DNA of 64,000 nucleotides from Bog-756 sp963727075 (GCA_963727075.1 CAVSET010000006.1:868001-932000), one strand, 5' to 3'. Counted from the stretch's first letter, positions 36,257 through 45,846 are shown. Notes: a model not told the origin generated them from the sequence alone. Made by a program: numbers and translations.

Positions 36257-37378
36257 ATGAACACCGAGATCCGTCAGCGGTTGGGTATCGAATTCCCGAT
36301 CTTCGCCTTCACCCACTGCCGTGACGTGGTGGCGGCCGTCACCAATGCCGGTGCCATAGGTGTGCTGGGCGCCATCGGCTTCGACCCCGAACAGCTAGAG
36401 ATGGAGCTCAGTTGGATCGATGAGCACGTCGGGGACAAGCCCTATGGCGTCGACATCGTCATCCCGGCCAAGTACGAGGGGATGGACGAGATGGACCCCG
36501 ACAAGCTGGAAGCCCAGATCCGCGGCCTCGTCCCGCCCGGCCATCGCGAGTTCGCGTTGAAGATCCTCGAGGAGCACCATGTCCCGGAGATCCCCGAGGA
36601 CGAGCGGCGCACCAATGGAATGATCGGTTGGACGGCGGCCCACGCCGCCGGGCTCATCGACGTGGCGCTCCGGCATCCGAACGTCAAGCTCATCGCCAAC
36701 GCCCTTGGCACTCCTCCACCCGACGTCGTCGAGAAGGTGCAGGGCGCCGGGCTGATGATCGGTGCCCTGGCCGGCTCGGTCAAGCATGCCCTCAGCCACA
36801 AGGCGGCCGGTTTGGACTTCATCGTCTGCCAGGGCTCAGAAGGAGGGGGCCACACCGGCGACGTGGGCAGCATCGTGCTCTGGCCCGAAGTGATCGATGC
36901 CGTCTCCCCCATCCCGGTGTTGGCGGCCGGCGGGGTCGGGAGCGGCCGCCAGATGGCGGCGGCGCTGGCCCTCGGTGCCCAGGGCGTGTGGTCCGGCACC
37001 CTGTGGCTGACCGTCGAGGAGGCGGACATCCCACCGAAGCAGATGGAGACCTACCTGGCCGCATCCAGCCGTGACACGGTGCGCTCCCGCTCGTTCACCG
37101 GCAAACCGTGCCGGATGCTCAAGAACGACTGGACCGACGCCTGGGAGGCCGAGGACACGCCCGATCCGTTGCCCATGCCGCTGCAGATGATGGTGGCCAT
37201 CGAGGCCGTGTCAAGGGGGCACCGCTACCCCGAACAGGCCAGGGACGTGAATTTCAATCCCTGTGGCCAGGTCATCGGGCGGGCCACGACCGTGCGCAAG
37301 GCGAAGGACGTCGTGTTCTCGATGGTCGAGGAGTACATCGAGGCTACCGAGCGCCTACAGGCCGGGGTGACCGTGTGA
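36257..37378 (+). CDS. Nitronate monooxygenase-like FMN enzyme
   Basis: 373-aa TIM barrel of the 2-nitropropane dioxygenase/NMO family. Key strings are IEFPIFAFTHCRDVVAAVTNAGAIGVLG, ALGTPPPDVVEKVQGAGLMIGALAGS, GLDFIVCQGSEGGGHTGDVGSIVLWPEV, PVLAAGGVGSGRQMAAALALGAQGVWSGTLWL and DTVRSRSFTGKPCR. QGxExGGHTG is the FMN-phosphate/active-site loop. It follows tetR in an apparent operon. Related enzymes also act as enoyl reductases, so the substrate is open. Confidence 0.88.
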   Translation: MNTEIRQRLGIEFPIFAFTHCRDVVAAVTNAGAIGVLGAIGFDPEQLEMELSWIDEHVGDKPYGVDIVIPAKYEGMDEMDPDKLEAQIRGLVPPGHREFALKILEEHHVPEIPEDERRTNGMIGWTAAHAAGLIDVALRHPNVKLIANALGTPPPDVVEKVQGAGLMIGALAGSVKHALSHKAAGLDFIVCQGSEGGGHTGDVGSIVLWPEVIDAVSPIPVLAAGGVGSGRQMAAALALGAQGVWSGTLWLTVEEADIPPKQMETYLAASSRDTVRSRSFTGKPCRMLKNDWTDAWEAEDTPDPLPMPLQMMVAIEAVSRGHRYPEQARDVNFNPCGQVIGRATTVRKAKDVVFSMVEEYIEATERLQAGVTV

Positions 37379-37384
37379 GCGCAC

Positions 37385-37585
37385 TCAGGCCGCTCCGTCG
37401 GCCGGGAGGTCCCCGAAGAACCCAGTGATCCGGGCGATGCGCCCGTCCTCGGCCAGCTCGCCGACACCGAGCCCGGTGAGACTGACGGAGCCGTCGGGTG
37501 CGACAACCTCCCAGACGAACCGAAAATGCCCGTTGTGCTCGTCGATCCCACCGGCACGCCGGAAGAGGTGGTCAGGGAACTACGC
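37385..37585 (-). pseudogene. C-terminal remnant of a SnoaL/NTF2-like protein
   Basis: One minus-strand frame from 37579 to the stop at 37385 reads PDHLFRRAGGIDEHNGHFRFVWEVVAPDGS, then VSLTGLGVGELAEDGRIARITGFFGDLP. This is the typical C-terminal half of a SnoaL-like domain. It is preceded in frame by TAG and has no N-terminal half or start. It is probably a relic. Confidence 0.5.
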
Positions 37586-37775
37586 CTGCAGGGGCAGCGA
37601 CGGTCAACCGGGCCTCCGCTCGACCGTCCCCGACCCCACCTGGTCAAGGAGCCCGTCCAGACCCTCCGCCGGGCCGAGACCTGCACTAGCTTGACAGAAG
37701 CGGAGGAACCTCCGCTCACGCCGCACTAGGCGGAGGACCCTCCGATCAGCCCTCAGAACTCGGAGCCAGTCGGGA

Positions 37776-38371
37776 ATGGCCAAGGGCAGTCCCGGGGCCG
37801 GCCGCGCGCCGACGCCCGGCGCAACCGGCAGGCCCTCCTGGCCGCGGCGGTGTCGATGCTGTCACGCTCCGACGAGGACGTGTCGCTCGAGGACATCGCC
37901 AAGAAGGCCGGCGTCGGCATCGGCACCCTCTACCGCCACTTCCCCACCCGCGAGGCATTGGTGATGGAGGCCTATGGCGACGAGATCGACCACTTGTGCA
38001 CGGCGGCCGGCGGGTTGCTGACCACCCTCCCGCCCGACGTCGCCTTGCGGGAGTGGATCCAGTGGTTCGTCGACTACGTGGTGGCCAAGCGGGACATGAC
38101 CCGGGCACTGCAGGCTGCGGTCGACGGCGGCTCGGGACGGCTGGCCGCGACCCGCCACCGGATCCTCGCCGCCTTGACCACCCTGATGGAGGCCGGCCGG
38201 GAGGCGGGCACGATCCGAGACGACATGGACGCTGAGGATGTGCTGGGCGCGCTGCGGGGAGTCTGGATGGTGCCCGGGGGCCGGGAGCGGCCTGATCGGA
38301 CTCGGCGCATGCTCAACCTCCTGATGGACGGGTTGCGAGCGGGAGTACGGGACGCCCGACCCGACGGCTGA
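37776..38371 (+). CDS. TetR-family regulator, N-terminus apparently frameshifted
   Basis: The clear TetR domain is ARRNRQALLAAAVSMLSRSDEDVSLEDIAKKAGVGIGTLYRHFPTREALV, with a ligand domain ending at 38371. In its own frame there is no start codon between the upstream TAG and GTG 37850, and that GTG would remove most of helix 1. ATG 37776 (MAKGS...) is in another frame and would connect after one base change in the CCCGGGG run near 37792. It is either a sequence error or a damaged gene. No adjacent target is obvious. Confidence 0.75.
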
Positions 38372-38645
38372 ACGGGTCGGTCACCGTGCCGGCCAGTCCG
38401 ACCAGCCGGTGCGGGTATCACGTACGCGTCGGTCTACGGAACCCCGGCCCGGACGGTACGACCTCGCGCGGGCGAGGTGGTCGCCGATGCGTTGCTGATG
38501 GCCGGGCCCAGCGCGGGACGGCAAGGGTGTCTAGTTGATCCCGCGACGTGGGCTCGGCAGGCCGACGGTACCCCGTGACCAACCGGACCAAACATCGGGA
38601 ACGGGTTCGGGGGCCTCCGACCCCGGTCACCTCCGAGGGGCGGGT

Positions 38646-39416
38646 TCAACTACCGGCCACCAGCTTGAACTGTGCACCGGTCGGGTCGGTCGCGGTGGCC
38701 AGCCGGCCGTACGGGGTGTCCTCGGCGGCCATGACGACCGCGCCTCCGAGATTGACGATCCTCTCGAGCGAGGCGTCGGTGTCGGTCGTCCCGAAGTAGA
38801 TCGACCAGTGGGCGGGCACCCCCTCGGGGAGGAACCCCGAAGCGTCCATGATCCCGGCCAGCTGGCCTTCCCCTTCGCCGAGGGTCGTGTAGCGGAACTC
38901 CGGGGTGTCGCTGACCGCGTGGGCATCCCAGCGGAACACGTCTCGATAGAAGTCGACCGCCTTGGGATAGTCCCGCGTGTGCAGCTCGAACCAGCTCGGA
39001 GTGCCCGGCTCGGCGTGGATCCCGAATCCCCCGTGAAGGCCGGGCTCCCATATGCCGATCGCGGCACCACCGGGATCGAGCACGACGGCCATGGTGCCGA
39101 GGTCACCGACATCCATGGCCGGGACGACGGTCTGTCCCCCATGGCTGCCGGCGGTGTCGACGGTCGTGCGGGCGTCGTCGGTGGCCAGGTAGACGGACCA
39201 CACGTCGGGCATGCCGCTGTCGGGTTCGCCCGCCATGCATCCGGCGACCCGAATGCCGTCCTTGGTGAAGTTGAAATAGCCGCCGAACTCGGGGTTCGGC
39301 TCTTCCGCCGTCCAACCGAAGAGCTGGCTGTAGAAGGCCCGACTGCCTTCGGTGTCGGAGGTCATGAGGTCGATCCAGCAGGGTGCTCCGATGGGGGCTC
39401 GGTCTCGCGTCGACAT
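38646..39416 (-). CDS. Tandem-domain VOC (glyoxalase-like) protein
   Basis: 256 aa with two vicinal-oxygen-chelate domains. The first starts PIGAPCWIDLMTSDTEGSRAFYSQLFGW and the second GTPSWFELHTRDYPKAVDFYRDVFRW. Each ends with an E/D-rich strand (VLDPGGAAIGIWEP; ATDPTGAQFKLV). ATG 39416 has GGAAAGGACC upstream. Similar two-domain proteins in actinobacteria are annotated as hydroxylases or glyoxalases without proven substrates. The 274-bp gap on its 3' side contains nothing I recognise. Confidence 0.85.
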   Translation of the reverse strand: MSTRDRAPIGAPCWIDLMTSDTEGSRAFYSQLFGWTAEEPNPEFGGYFNFTKDGIRVAGCMAGEPDSGMPDVWSVYLATDDARTTVDTAGSHGGQTVVPAMDVGDLGTMAVVLDPGGAAIGIWEPGLHGGFGIHAEPGTPSWFELHTRDYPKAVDFYRDVFRWDAHAVSDTPEFRYTTLGEGEGQLAGIMDASGFLPEGVPAHWSIYFGTTDTDASLERIVNLGGAVVMAAEDTPYGRLATATDPTGAQFKLVAGS

Positions 39417-39826
39417 GTTGTGGTCCTTTCCCGGTCTGAACGGCTTGCACCATCTCTGACGACACGGTGCCACCGAATTCATCGGCGGTACTCCGAGGTC
39501 ATGCGAGGACGGCGGCCCGACAACACGACCCGGTCATCGGGCCGGCCGGCATCGGCCAGCGTCGAGCGAAGACCCCGGCCCTCGTGGGGTGACCGACGGC
39601 GGCCAACCCGGGTCAGGAGTCCGGTGGTCGGGGTGATCACGGTCGAGACATGTCGCTCACGGACCCCTGGCGCTCATCAATTTTGACGGGTTCTTGCCGT
39701 TCGCCGGCCCCGACCCCATCAGTGTGTGCCGTCACCAATGACCAGCAAAACAATCTTCGGATACTTGTGCGGTGCGACGGAGCCGATCCGGACGCGTGCT
39801 ATTCCAAACAAGGGGGAACCCAATCG
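39417..39826. other. Gene-free stretch before the small secreted protein gene
   Basis: About 410 bp with no convincing coding potential. It separates the divergent VOC and secreted-protein genes. TTGACG at 39681 could be a -35 element for the latter, but no matching -10 is clear. A purine-rich AAGGGGGAA just before 39827 is a plausible ribosome site. Confidence 0.4.
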
Positions 39827-40264
39827 ATGCGACGGATATTGCTACTGGCAGCGGCGCTTGCCATTCCGGTTTCTGGAGCTTCTGTGGCGCTGAGCACCCT
39901 GCCGGCGGGAGCAGCCACCACGATCGTATGCATGACGATCAGCGGGAATGCGTCAAGCACCATCGTCGTCAGCGGGTGCACCGGGGGCAACACCGGTGGG
40001 GGCTCTACGCCCATCAATGCGGCCGCATTGGCGATCGGCGGACGATCCATTGGGTGAGTGGCAGCACCACCACCATCGGAGCCCCGTCACTGACCTCCAC
40101 TTCGGCCAAGAAGTGTCCCGATCCCACGGGCTCGGCCGACAAGTTCTCGGCCACGGTCACTGGCGACACCGGAGATGGCATCAAGGTTCCGGGCTCTTCG
40201 AAGGGCGCGGTCTGTCGCCAAGTCAGGGGCAATCAGCGCCCTGAAGCCGCTCAAGACCAAGTGA
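39827..40264 (+). CDS. Small secreted protein with signal peptide (two frame changes)
   Basis: MRRILLLAAALAIPVSGASVALSTLPAGAA is a Sec signal peptide with a likely cleavage after AGAA. The mature part has TTIVCMTISGN, VSGCTGGNTGGGS, TIHWVSGSTTTIGAPSLTS, AKKCPDPTGSADKFSATVTGDTGDGIKVPG, SKGAVC and SGAISALKPLKTK. I recognise the pattern from a small secreted family in Acidimicrobiia and related actinobacteria; its function is unknown. Keeping it in one frame needs a missing base near 40040 and a one-base change near 40215. The gene ends at TGA 40262-40264, followed by a strong hairpin. Confidence 0.65.
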
Positions 40265-40350
40265 TCCGGCGGTCCACATCGATCCCAGCTCGAACCGGCG
40301 CGTCGTCGCCTGATCGAACGATGGGTCGGCAGGACCGGCACACGAGCACT

Positions 40351-40387
40351 GCGACAGGACCCCGCCCTCAGAGCGGGGTCCTGTCGC
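40351..40387 (+). terminator. Strong hairpin terminator
   Basis: Perfect 15-bp stem GCGACAGGACCCCGC with loop CCTCAGA. After a 3-nt bulge the stem is extended by a further 5 bp (CGAGC/GCTCG). It lies 86 nt after the secreted-protein stop and 43 nt beyond the convergent SDR stop, so it may serve both directions. There is no long T-run. Confidence 0.75.
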
Positions 40388-40429
40388 GCTCGTCGCATTC
40401 CAGAACACCGCTGGCCGGCCAGGGCCGCC

Positions 40430-41230
40430 TTAGGGTGGCCCGAGCACGTACGAGCCGGTGTCGGGATGGTGGTACCAGCCGCTGGCCGCGTGGGTCCCAC
40501 CGTCGACGTGGATGGTCTGGCCGGTGACGTAACTGGACAGGTCGCCAGCCAGGAAGACCGCAGCCCCGGCCATCTCGTCGACGTGGCCCGGGCGGCCCAT
40601 CGGAACGGTGTGCCCGAAATGTTGCTCTGATCCGGGCGGCGCCACCGCTCTCAGACCCTCGGTCATGGTGATGTCCGGCGCCAGGGCATTGACCCGGATC
40701 CCATGAGGAGCCAGCTCCAGCGCGGCCGTCTTGGTGAAATTGATGACCCCGGCCTTGGCCGCGGCATAGGCGGCGTAGCCCGGCGCCGCCCGGGTGCCCT
40801 CGATGGATGTCACACTGATGATGCTCCCACCCCGCCCGGCCTCGACCATCGTCCGCGCCACTCGTTGGGTGCACAAGATCACGTGCTTGAGATTGGCGCG
40901 GTACAGGGCGTCCCAGCCGTTCTCGGTCGTCTCGAGCATCGGGGACAGGAAGACGCCCCCGGCGTTGTTGACCAGGATGGTGACCGGACCGAGTTCGGAG
41001 ACCGTTTGCCGCAGCGCCTCGTCCACCTCGGCCGACTGGCGAACATCCGTCGGGATCCCGAGGCCCCCGACCTCCTCCGCCACCCGGGCGGCTCCTTCGG
41101 ACTCGCGTTCCCAAATGGCCACCCTGGCGCCGAAGGCGGCCAATCCCCGGGCGATGCCCCGGCCGATCCCCGCTCCGCCGCCAGTGACCACCGCCACCTG
41201 ATCCGTGAGAAGCACTGAAGCGGGGTCCAT
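40430..41230 (-). CDS. Short-chain dehydrogenase/reductase
   Basis: 266 aa. NAD(P) loop VAVVTGGGAGIGRGIARGLA, NNAGG, catalytic Ser in IISVTSIEG, Y-x3-K in YAAYAAAKAGV and C-terminal GQTIHVDGGTHA. ATG 41230 (MDPASVLLTDQ) was chosen as the position where family similarity begins; a longer frame to 41389 crosses the divergent gene's promoter. Divergent from the carboxymuconolactone decarboxylase gene. Confidence 0.92.
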   Translation of the reverse strand: MDPASVLLTDQVAVVTGGGAGIGRGIARGLAAFGARVAIWERESEGAARVAEEVGGLGIPTDVRQSAEVDEALRQTVSELGPVTILVNNAGGVFLSPMLETTENGWDALYRANLKHVILCTQRVARTMVEAGRGGSIISVTSIEGTRAAPGYAAYAAAKAGVINFTKTAALELAPHGIRVNALAPDITMTEGLRAVAPPGSEQHFGHTVPMGRPGHVDEMAGAAVFLAGDLSSYVTGQTIHVDGGTHAASGWYHHPDTGSYVLGPP

Positions 41231-41306
41231 GGACACGACGCCGGCAGCATAATAAGTTCGCCCCCGCACGAGCGAATACGGGCCGCGGGCCCGATGAGAG
41301 GGCGCG

Positions 41307-41894
41307 ATGCCGAGGATCGAACCGATCCCCATGGATCGACTGGCGGAAGAGCCACGGAGGATCATCGAAGACGGCGTGGCCGACGGCACCTACGCCACAC
41401 CCGTCCCCCTCCAGATCTTCGCCTACCGGACGGCCCAGATCGTGAACACGCATGCAGCCCGGACCGCCTGGGGCCAGAAGAGCCTCCTCGGTGGACGCAT
41501 CCTCGAGCTGATCCGGATCCGCAGCGCGCAGCTCGGCGAGTGCCAACCCTGCATGCAGTCACGGAAGCACGACTCGATCACCGACGAGGACGTCGCCTGC
41601 CTGGTAACGCCGGGAGCCTCGGACCTGAGTCAGCAGGAGCGCATGGCAGTTGAGTTCCTCGACCTGCTGTCAGCGGACCACCACGCCATCGACGACGACA
41701 CATACCGCCGGCTCGGTGAGGTCTTCACCGCCGCTCAGATCATCGAGCTCGGGTTCGCCTGCGCCAATGCCATGGGTCTGCACCGATTCATACACACCCT
41801 CGACGTCTTCGGGACCGACGAACCCGTGATCGCCTACGACCCGTCGCAGGTCGACGCGGCGTTCGACGGTGCCCCTCAACACAGCCCGACGTGA
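41307..41894 (+). CDS. Carboxymuconolactone decarboxylase/AhpD-like protein
   Basis: 195-aa all-helical protein. The redox or proton-relay motif ELIRIRSAQLGECQPCMQSR contains CxxC. VTPGASDLSQQERMAVEFLDLLSADHHAID and AAQIIELGFACANAMGLHRF complete the family pattern. It could be a peroxidase partner or a decarboxylase. Its stop overlaps the next gene's GTG start by 4 nt. Confidence 0.85.
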   Translation: MPRIEPIPMDRLAEEPRRIIEDGVADGTYATPVPLQIFAYRTAQIVNTHAARTAWGQKSLLGGRILELIRIRSAQLGECQPCMQSRKHDSITDEDVACLVTPGASDLSQQERMAVEFLDLLSADHHAIDDDTYRRLGEVFTAAQIIELGFACANAMGLHRFIHTLDVFGTDEPVIAYDPSQVDAAFDGAPQHSPT

Positions 41895-42877
41895 CCGAGA
41901 CGATCTTCGTCACGGGCGCCACTGGGCTCACCGGGGCCAACGTCTGCAAGCTCCTCGTCGAGCGCGGCGACGATGTGCGGGCACTGGCCCGTTCGGGCGC
42001 GGACATCGACCCGCTCGTCGAGCTGGGGGTTGACGCCGTGACCGGTGATGTCACCGATGCCGACGATGTTCGCCGCGGGGCGGAGGGCTCGTCGGCGGCC
42101 ATCCACTGCGCCGCCCTGCTCGGTGGCGCCAGCCAGGACATGGAACAGTTCAAGGCGGTAAACGTCGATGGCACCAGGCACGTCCTGGACGCAGCCGAGG
42201 CATTGGGCATGCGACGAGTCGTCGCCGTGAGCACCGGTACCTTCTTCGACACCAGCACGGGGATCGACCGGGAGGACGCACCCGTCTCGAAGGACCCGAG
42301 CCGTGATCCCTACACCCTCACCAAGATGGTGGCCTTCGAGGACGCGATGGCCCGCGCCGCGGCCGGCCACGACGTCGTCACGGCCCATCCCGGGGCCATC
42401 TACGGTCCGTCCCCGGTCATCAGCAACGCACTCGGAAGGACCAGCTTCAACCGGGTCCTGGTGGCGGCCCTGCGCGGCCGTCTCGAACGCTATCTGCGAT
42501 TCCCCATCAGCTGGGTGCTGGGCGAAGACGTAGCCCGAGGATGCATATTGGCTCTCGACCGCGGAGTCTCCGGCGAGCGGTACATGCTCGATGGTCGCCC
42601 GGAGGACGTGACGAGCACCGCCGGTGCGTGCAACCGCATCTGCGAGTTGGCGGGTATCGACCACCGGGTGGACGATATCGATCCGACCGACCAACCGGAG
42701 CTGGCTGAAGTGTTCGGCCCGACGCTGATGGCAATCGCCCTGAAGGCGGCGGCCCATCCGGAGCCACGAGCTCCCGGCACGAAGACGCGCAAACGGCTCG
42801 GGTACTCCCCCGTCAGCCTCGACGACGGCATGACGGCGACGGCCGAATGGCTCCGATCGGCGGGACGTCTCGACTGA
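41891..42877 (+). CDS. NAD-dependent epimerase/dehydratase family (extended SDR)
   Basis: 328 aa. IFVTGATGLTGANVCKLLVERG is the cofactor loop. The catalytic Y-x3-K is in DPYTLTKMVAFE, preceded by VVAVSTGTFF. TAHPGAIYGPSP is typical of dihydroflavonol-reductase-like extended SDRs. GTG 41891 overlaps the upstream stop, so it is coupled to the AhpD-like gene. Substrate unknown. Confidence 0.88.
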   Translation: MTETIFVTGATGLTGANVCKLLVERGDDVRALARSGADIDPLVELGVDAVTGDVTDADDVRRGAEGSSAAIHCAALLGGASQDMEQFKAVNVDGTRHVLDAAEALGMRRVVAVSTGTFFDTSTGIDREDAPVSKDPSRDPYTLTKMVAFEDAMARAAAGHDVVTAHPGAIYGPSPVISNALGRTSFNRVLVAALRGRLERYLRFPISWVLGEDVARGCILALDRGVSGERYMLDGRPEDVTSTAGACNRICELAGIDHRVDDIDPTDQPELAEVFGPTLMAIALKAAAHPEPRAPGTKTRKRLGYSPVSLDDGMTATAEWLRSAGRLD

Positions 42878-42916
42878 CTCCGCCAGAGGGAGCGCTGGGC
42901 CGAACGATCGGTCGAC

Positions 42917-43783
42917 TCAGGCAGTTCGCACGGATCGCCACGCATCCGAACGGAACGCCACGTCCACGGCGACGTCGCCCTCCACTCCCAACAGTTCACC
43001 CAGGAGCCGTCGGGCCTCAGTGATGACACGGTCACGCGCCTCGTCCGGCATGGTGATGATCCAGCTGAGGGTGCCGAGCAGTCCGATGAGCTCGTCGGCG
43101 GTCAGGGCCACATCCCACGTGAACACCTGGTGTTCCGGCTGGTCGAAGGTGGCTCCGACCGGGATCTCGAGACTGGACAGAGCCCGCAGGGCGTCGCCCA
43201 TGATGAGATCGGCGATCCCGCTGTCACCCTCGTCGGAGCCCACACCATCGTCGGTTACCCCGGCGCGATGGGAGCGGTCGGCCATCAGGGCCTGGGCCTG
43301 CACCATGAAGGGCCCTTCGGGATCGGGTCCGGTCCACACCGCGCCGAGGACGCCGCCGGGGGTGAGCACTCGGGCCACCTCGGCGAGCGTCGAGTCTCGA
43401 TCCATCCAGTGCCACGAGGACGAGGCGAGGACGGCGTCGGCGCAACCATCGGGCAGCGGTATCGACTCGCCCCGACCCTGGACGGCCCGAACCGATGGCA
43501 CCTCCTCCAGGACCGAACGCATGCGATCGTCGGGCTCGATGGCAACCACCTGATCGACCCTCCCGACCAAGAGCCTGGCCAGCGCGCCCGTGCCCGCTCC
43601 TAGATCGATGACCGTGCCGGCCTTCCGGGGCAGCATCCAATCCACCGCCGCCATGGGCGGACCCGGACGGTACCGCTGGTAGTCGGCCGCCACACTTCCG
43701 AAGCTACCGGAGCGCCGAGCCTTCTCCTCGCCGGCCAAATGGGACAGCGGCACCCGCGGATCGTTGGGATTGCTAAGGGTCAC
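42917..43783 (-). CDS. Class I SAM-dependent methyltransferase
   Basis: 288 aa. Motif I GTVIDLGAGTGALARLLVG, motif II acidic VVAIEPDDRM, then ADAVLASSSWHWMD and EVARVLTPGGVLGAVW. This is the UbiE/biotin-protein-like group often called methyltransferase domain 11. GTG 43783 follows GGAGGCCAG. Substrate unknown. It is the last of three minus-strand genes (DUF4234, cupin, methyltransferase) with gaps of 54 and 146 bp. Confidence 0.87.
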   Translation of the reverse strand: MTLSNPNDPRVPLSHLAGEEKARRSGSFGSVAADYQRYRPGPPMAAVDWMLPRKAGTVIDLGAGTGALARLLVGRVDQVVAIEPDDRMRSVLEEVPSVRAVQGRGESIPLPDGCADAVLASSSWHWMDRDSTLAEVARVLTPGGVLGAVWTGPDPEGPFMVQAQALMADRSHRAGVTDDGVGSDEGDSGIADLIMGDALRALSSLEIPVGATFDQPEHQVFTWDVALTADELIGLLGTLSWIITMPDEARDRVITEARRLLGELLGVEGDVAVDVAFRSDAWRSVRTA

Positions 43784-43929
43784 CTGGCCTCCTTCTCGCC
43801 CGCGCCAGGGGGCGATGTCCGGATCGGCTCGGCATGTGCTCCGCCTTGACGGTCATCCCCAAGAGCTTACGGTCGCTCTCGTCGAGAGGTCTCGCTGCTA
43901 GCACATTCGACGGAGGCCACCGGTGGGTG

Positions 43930-44364
43930 TCAGGCCGGCTCCATCCCATGCCGTCGCATGAGGGCCAACTCGGCCTCGCGATCAGGTGGTGTGGGTGAGG
44001 CCCAGAGCTGTTCCAAGTCCTCGAAATACCGATCGAGCCCGGGCGCATGGAGGACCAGTAGGCGTGCCGGCTCCGAACCGGTGTTGCCGAAGGTGTGCGC
44101 CTCGCCCGACGCCACCAGTACGAAGGTCCCCTCCGAACCCTCGAAGACCTCGCCGGCGACATGGAACTCCACCGTCCCATCCAGGACGAAGTAAGCCTCG
44201 TCGTTCCCGACATGACGGTGAGGGGGAGGCATGCGTCCACCGGCAGGCAGTGTCCTCTCCATTAGCGAGAACCGACCCTCGGTGTCCGAAGCCGTGACCT
44301 TGAACCACATCTCGCTGCCACGTGCTTCACGGCGCAGACCTTCACCCCCGCTCCAGCGGAGCAT
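43930..44364 (-). CDS. Cupin-domain protein
   Basis: 144 aa. Metal motif GGRMPPPHRHVGNDEAYFVLDGTVEF has two His and a Glu. The second motif is EGTFVLVASGEAHTFGNTGSEPARLLVLHAPG with the last His. This is a full jelly-roll with all four usual metal ligands, unlike the cupin at 13.9 kb. Quercetinase-like folds of this type act in many pathways; the role is unknown. Confidence 0.85.
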   Translation of the reverse strand: MLRWSGGEGLRREARGSEMWFKVTASDTEGRFSLMERTLPAGGRMPPPHRHVGNDEAYFVLDGTVEFHVAGEVFEGSEGTFVLVASGEAHTFGNTGSEPARLLVLHAPGLDRYFEDLEQLWASPTPPDREAELALMRRHGMEPA

Positions 44365-44418
44365 TGGCTCCCCTCTTCCTCGATCGCGCGCTCTGCCTAG
44401 CGGGCCAGGAAATCGGTC

Positions 44419-44781
44419 TCAGGCAGCCGGGGCGTGCGCCAGCCAATAGTCATTGAGACGGCCCTGGATCTTGAAAACCCAGATGATGCCTCCCACGATG
44501 GGGAGGAACACCCAAAAACCGGTGAGCCCGGACACAGGCTCGGCCTGACCGGCACGCGCATAGAGTCGTCCGATCTCCGCGGGTAACAGAAACGCGTTGA
44601 CGATGCTCAGCAGGAAGGCGAAGAGCAGCCCCAGGCCTCCGCCGATCCCTTCGCCCGAGTACGCCTTCAGCTCCTTGAAGGAGGCGTACTGCCAATAGAG
44701 GGCATAGATACCGATGGTGATGATGGAGAGGAGTATCACCGCGAGCGGGCTCCTGATCGTTCCTGTTGGTCCCCCGGCCAT
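44419..44781 (-). CDS. DUF4234-type membrane protein
   Basis: 120 aa with three hydrophobic segments: LAVILLSIITIGIYALYWQYASFKEL (the DUF4234 signature with YWxY), GLGLLFAFLLSIVNAFLLP and GFWVFLPIVGGIIWVFKIQ. The C-terminus ends NDYWLAHAPAA. ATG 44781 has AAGGAGG at ideal spacing and rejects the longer frame to 45180. Function unknown. Confidence 0.85.
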   Translation of the reverse strand: MAGGPTGTIRSPLAVILLSIITIGIYALYWQYASFKELKAYSGEGIGGGLGLLFAFLLSIVNAFLLPAEIGRLYARAGQAEPVSGLTGFWVFLPIVGGIIWVFKIQGRLNDYWLAHAPAA

Positions 44782-45036
44782 GGTATCTGCCTCCTTGGGC
44801 CTCGAAGTGGCCCGGTCAGACAAGTTCACCACAGTCGGCGATCGCAGTGGTGCTTGTTCCCAGCTCGCGATGGTGTCGACCGACCGATCCACGTCTCTCG
44901 GCCGCCTCAGGGCACCTCCGAGCCTGGAGCGGAGAGTACGGATGCGGTCGAGCGCCCGTAGGTCGGCGGCAATGGCCAATCCTGGTGTGGTGGTTCTCGC
45001 CGCCCTACCATCGGGACGGAGTCCGGGGATCACGAG

Positions 45037-45405
45037 ATGCCCAAGGAGTACATGGTGGATATCGACGTGCTGTTCGCCGGCATCGCCGTCGCCGACTTCG
45101 AAGCAGCCGTGACCTGGTACACCCGTCTGTTCGGGCGACCAGCGGATATCACCGTGAAGGACGACGAGGTGATGTGGCATCTCACCACTGCCGGATGGCT
45201 GTACCTGCTCGCCGATGAGCTGCGGGCCGGGCTCGCTCTGGTGACTCTCTCCGTCGCCGACCTCGACAAGGCTGTCGCCGAGGTCGGCGGAAGAGGAATC
45301 ACGTTCGGTCCGATCGAGACGGTAGGGAGCGCCGGTCGCAAGGCGTCTGTCATCGACGCCGACGGCAACACGCTCAGCTTGATCGACGTGACGACGTCAC
45401 GCTGA
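45037..45405 (+). CDS. VOC-superfamily protein
   Basis: 122 aa. VLFAGIAVADFEAAVTWYTRLFGRP, DDEVMWHLTTAGWLYLLADE, ALVTLSVADLDKAVAEVGGRGI and VIDADGNTLSLID give both halves of the domain. The first metal ligand (usually His) is missing, so it may be a binding rather than catalytic protein. GTG or ATG starts near 45037/45052 are equally possible. Divergent from DUF4234 across 255 bp, in which nothing else was recognised. Confidence 0.8.
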   Translation: MPKEYMVDIDVLFAGIAVADFEAAVTWYTRLFGRPADITVKDDEVMWHLTTAGWLYLLADELRAGLALVTLSVADLDKAVAEVGGRGITFGPIETVGSAGRKASVIDADGNTLSLIDVTTSR

Positions 45406-45846
45406 GCGTGACCGGAGGATCTATCCGTAGGTAGTGCTGTGCACCGGTAGCACGCGAAGTCTCCCCGCGGTCCCACCGGCTACCGGATGGGAGCTGGCTT
45501 CCGCCCATTCCTTCTGTCGCACTCCATCCGGGTTCTCAGGCTTCTTCTCTGCCACACATTGACGTCCGGCCGAGAACCCTTACCCGACGGCCCGACAACG
45601 AGACCTTCCGTTCGGCCACCCTCTGGGCGTCGGTGACTGGTCCCTTGGTAGCCGCTTAGACGGTCCGGAGGTCCCCGGCGTCCCGGTGGACCTGGCCACG
45701 GAGGCAGCGACGTCCATCTTGGCAGCTCTAGCTCCTCGACCTCCTCATCGGCTGCTTCCGCCTTCCATCTGAGGGCACCGACCTCGGGAGGCAGGTCGCT
45801 GTGAGAGGCAACACCCGTGGGACCGATTTGGGTAGATTCTCACCCA
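45406..45846. other. Gene-free stretch
   Basis: About 440 bp without a recognisable ORF, tRNA or clear hairpin. It has slightly lower codon-position bias than the surrounding genes. It marks the boundary between the metabolic region and the more disturbed right third. Confidence 0.5.
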
